DNA of 64,000 bases, from positions 15,401,001 to 15,465,000 of the forward strand of contig NW_026262690.1 in NCBI RefSeq assembly GCF_021869535.1. Direction: 5' to 3'. Below, in pieces: positions 61,276 through 64,000 of this stretch. Within the stretch, counting starts at the first letter, position 1; each line of letters opens with the position of its first letter. Both the position numbers and the translations under genes were made by a program. This DNA comes from Mytilus californianus (lineage: Eukaryota; Mollusca; Bivalvia; Mytilida; Mytilidae). The notes under the pieces were generated by a model that had not been told where the DNA came from, made no database searches, and saw only the letters and a program-made list of their open reading frames with translations.

Positions 61276-62195
61276 ACAAGTGTCATGACATGCATGAGAA
61301 CTGAAATTGGTGTTATACGTTTTTTTAAGGAAAATATTTGATACATCTGCCTTAATCCTAGCCATGCAAATCAATGGCGACTACATGATTGATGCACAGC
61401 AGCTATAATCTCTAATTCAGTATAACTATACAACAATTGAAAAGGTTTATATCACGTAACCATCCACTTAAGACAGCTATATATGCATGTGTATAGATTT
61501 ATATTGTTTCCAATATTTCCGTCCTCTTTTTATAGAATTCAAATAGAGTTAGGTATATATCACTTGTGTTTTTTTTATTCTGTTTTGTTTTTATTTTGTT
61601 GTTTATTGTTTTTTTAAATTTGTATTTCCGCAAACATATATGCTGTAAATGTTTAATGACAATAACATTGATTTGCTTCATGATTACAAATTTATCCTCC
61701 GATGACTTCAGTCGAATTCTTTATGAACCCTTTTTCTAATTTATTTTGATATATAAATCGCTCTACACTATACATTACTATTTGATGTATTAGCAATGGA
61801 CAGTGTTGCTGTTGTTGCATACCTCAATGACAAATACCTGCATGGTATTCATTTACATAAGGAAATGCCTGTACCAAGTCAGGAATATGACAGTTGTTTT
61901 CCATTCGTTTGATGTGTTTGAGCTTTTGATTTTGCCATTTGATAAATGACTTTCCGTTTTGAATTTTCTTTCGAGTTCGGTATTTTTGTTACATTACTAT
62001 TGACACAACGAGTATTGCGCGATAACTATAATTAGGTTAGACAAATTGAGTTCACGAAGTTAATGATTTTAACTCTACTCATTGTATTTATTTTACCCCT
62101 GCAAAGGGGAAGTATTCCTTTATGCTAGACGTGTGTTATATTTTTTGAAACTCTTGTTTAGTATATGTATTTATATTACTCTCGATTGGTGAATA
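61276..62195. other. No gene recognised; expected site of upstream lectin exons
   Basis: I searched this stretch on the minus strand for the Cys/Trp-containing start of a C-type lectin domain and did not find it. Sequence at 61870-61990 (TTTTGATTTTGCCATTTGAT) resembles a common mussel repeat. Confidence 0.35.
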
Positions 62196-62196
62196 T

Positions 62197-62330
62197 ATGA
62201 ATAAGAAGATGTGGTATGATTGCCAATGGGACAACTCTCCACCAGAGACACAATGACATAGACGTTAACAACTACAATATGTATAGGTCACCCTAAAGCT
62301 AATCTATTCCTGGGTAAGAAAATCCTAAGT
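62197..62330 (+). repeat. Mussel SINE-like repeat, 5' fragment
   Basis: AATAAGAAGATGTGGTATGA, TTGCCAATGGGACAACTCTC, GTTAACAACTACAATATG and ATAGGTCACCCT. Confidence 0.7.
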
Positions 62331-62394
62331 ATTTAAAAAAAAAATCAAAGTATTGTAAACAGTTTATTTATAATTATGACCATATCAATGTTGA

Positions 62395-62640
62395 CTACTG
62401 GTCTGGTGATACCCTCGGGGAGATAAAACTCCACCAGCAGTGGCATCGACCACCCAGTGGTTGTAAATAAACTCATCATAGATACCAGGATTAAAATTGT
62501 ATCTGCCAGACTTGCATTTCGTCTACAAAAGACTCATCAAAGACGCTTGAATCAAAAAGGTTAAAACGGCCAAACAAAGTACGAAGTTGAAGAGCATTGA
62601 GGACCAAAAAATCCGAAAGGTTTTGCCAAGATTGCTCTCC
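62395..62640. repeat. Interspersed mussel-type repeat
   Basis: Contains GCATTTCGTCTACAAAAGAC, TCATCAAAGACGCTTGAATC and GTTGAAGAGCATTGAGGACC. Recognised from memory; only one copy is in the window. Confidence 0.4.
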
Positions 62641-62691
62641 CTGTCGACTGCCTTATCTCACATCTGTATGGACGATTGTTCTTCCTAACAA

Positions 62692-62840
62692 CTACTTGAT
62701 CTCATGTCTGTATGACGTAAAGCGTTGACCGAATCACATTTGAATGAAGGCGGCGCTTCATACTAAAGATGTGCGCAAGAACAACACTTTTACAACCAAA
62801 TAAAATTATAAAAAAGAAGCATTCAATTCTTATAACTGTT
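62692..62840. repeat. Decayed relative of the 63698 palindrome
   Basis: Shares AAAGCGTTGACCGAA, GGCGCTTCAT, ACACTTTTACAACC and AAAAGAAGCATTCAAT with 63698-63860, but the left arm is shortened, so it no longer folds fully. Confidence 0.65.
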
Positions 62841-63094
62841 CCATTTTTTGCTACAACCATGAAATTAAATTTTATCATATACTTATAGAAAATAATGGTA
62901 TAATTGTACCCCATGATAAAACTAATTTGTACATATATTTGTTCATTAAATTTGAAGAATTGCTTTAGCCGTGTGATATGACTTTTGTTATCACCTGCTT
63001 CCGCTTTATATCAACTGCTTCCGTTTTATATCAACTGCTTCCGGTTATTAGCGCATGCTTTTCTGTAACGTTATCGTATGACAATTCGACGTCA

Positions 63095-63250
63095 TTCGGC
63101 AAATTCCGGAAAATACACCTCAATGGTACGTATTTTGTGTAAAACATAACAAAGTTGGATGAAAAAAATATAAGGAATCAAGAAAATATATTATTAAAAA
63201 ATTCAAAACAAATATTACAACAAATGCATTTTTTCAAAGTTTTAAAAGTA
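63095..63250. repeat. Dispersed repeat shared with 19246-19412
   Basis: See the matching entry at 19246. Same order of AAATTCCGGAAAATACA, AACAAATGCATTTTTTCAAA and GTTTTAAAAG. Confidence 0.6.
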
Positions 63251-63284
63251 GTTTTTGTCTGTATGTCTTCTGCTGAAGTATATA

Positions 63285-63435
63285 TGATAAAAAGAACATA
63301 ACATGTCATTTTTCATATCAGACCCCTTATCAGCCCATGGTCAAAATCATCCCTCGAGCCTGTCGGCTCTCGGGCTGATATCATGACCTAGGGCTGATAA
63401 GGGGTCTGATATGAAAAATGCCATGTTATAATCTA
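63285..63435. repeat. Long palindrome, family 1 (relative of 20769)
   Basis: Arms ACATAACATGTCATTTTTCA / TGAAAAATGCCATGTTAT and TATCAGACCCCTTATCAGCC / GGCTGATAAGGGGTCTGATA. The inner hairpin is CCTCGAGCC-TGTC-GGCTCTCGGG. Arm bases that differ from the 20769 copy have changed on both sides, so base pairing is kept. Confidence 0.88.
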
Positions 63436-63697
63436 TATATTTCAAGCTTTTCGAGTGTTTTTCTATGCATTGTTTTAACACTGTCACGGATAGCACGTGC
63501 AGTCATAGCTGTTGTATTTTATACGGAGATAAGTGTGATATTCTAATAGCATGCAACGCTAATTTTGATTGGATGACGTCTGCCATCAATTTCACCGTTG
63601 GTGGTCGGAGTCATTGGCAACAACGTTGCGCAATCGCAGTCGACATTTACGGGGTATTTGGAATGTTTAAATTTGAGCATTTTAAGAGTATTGCATT

Positions 63698-63860
63698 TTA
63701 AGAATTGAATGCTTCTTTTTGTAACTTCATTGGGGTGTAAAAGCGTTGACCGAAGTACATTTTGTATGAAGCGCGGAAGCGCTTCATTCTAAAAATGTGC
63801 GAACGGTCAACGCTTTTACAACCCTATGAAGTTACAAAAAGAAGCATTCAATACTTATAA
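63698..63860. repeat. Long near-perfect palindrome, family 4
   Basis: Arms of about 78 bp: AATTGAATGCTTCTTTTTGT, AACTTCAT...GGGTGTAAAAGCGTTGACC and TATGAAGCG, with complements CGCTTCAT, GGTCAACGCTTTTACAACCC and ACAAAAAGAAGCATTCAATA. The loop is CGGAAG. Confidence 0.92.
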
Positions 63861-64000
63861 TTACATTTTTTAGCTAGGATCATTAAAAAACACGATTTTT
63901 ATCAATTTTTTATTCAATTTACCTGTGCACTTTATTGTGGGACCTCGTGTACTCATGAATGATAAATTTCATTGTGTAATGAAGTTGATTAAGGAATAAC

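Noticed and set aside
1..64000. CRISPR array, bacterial operon or phage features
   Set aside because: Tandem repeats here have no unique equal-length spacers, and gene structure with GT-AG introns and a Sec-containing animal gene shows a metazoan nuclear genome.

Overview
The window is strongly AT-rich, intron-rich animal DNA, almost certainly from a bivalve mollusc and most likely a mussel (Mytilus-like). The evidence is a metazoan Rap2 GTPase, a four-exon selenoprotein T, lectin exons of the invertebrate mucosal type, and a dense load of interspersed repeats that I recognise from mussel sequences. The organism call is inference. Less than 3% of the window is recognisable protein-coding sequence.

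Genes. (1) A single-exon Rap2-type small GTPase lies on the minus strand at 25094-25633. (2) A complete selenoprotein T gene lies on the minus strand at 41467-50710. It has four exons with matching splice phases, an in-frame TGA read as selenocysteine (45517-45519), and a predicted length of 196 residues. (3) A lectin-type gene on the minus strand at 57249-60728 continues beyond my view at its 5' side. Two exons of a farnesoic-acid-O-methyltransferase-like (FAMeT) domain sit between the two halves of a C-type lectin domain. All the joining introns are phase 1, and each domain has its own stop. (4) A decayed reverse-transcriptase fragment lies on the minus strand at about 16970-17534.

Mobile DNA. 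Six copies of a composite element (1-1032, 15467-16580, 19515-20560, 21523-23460, 34427-37313, 46540-47509), all in the same orientation, share a conserved head (truncated off in the first) and a hairpin tail but carry different tandem-repeat cassettes between them. Two elements have 9-bp target duplications (26183-27935 and 30652-32540). The second splits a mollusc SINE into two pieces. One element has an 8-bp duplication (48040-48888). One carries TTAA at both ends (11206-11826), another has long inverted ends (54890-55972), and there are small MITE-like elements at 29480-29652 and 39262-39435. Several long near-perfect palindromes (20.8, 21.1, 24.3, 26.6, 44.6, 63.3 and 63.8 kb) form a separate class. 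Minisatellites are frequent.

Layout. 0-11 kb: repeats and gene-free AT-rich DNA. 11-24 kb: transposons, composite elements, RT relic and palindromes. 24-28 kb: Rap2 and a MULE-like element. 28-41 kb: minisatellites, nested MULE in SINE, the largest composite element. 41-51 kb: SELENOT with transposons in its introns and several decayed copies of part of exon 3. 51-57 kb: a 156-bp duplication upstream of SELENOT, minisatellites, a TIR element. 57-61 kb: lectin/FAMeT gene. 61-64 kb: tandem repeats and palindromes. The genes are unrelated in function and nothing suggests co-regulation.
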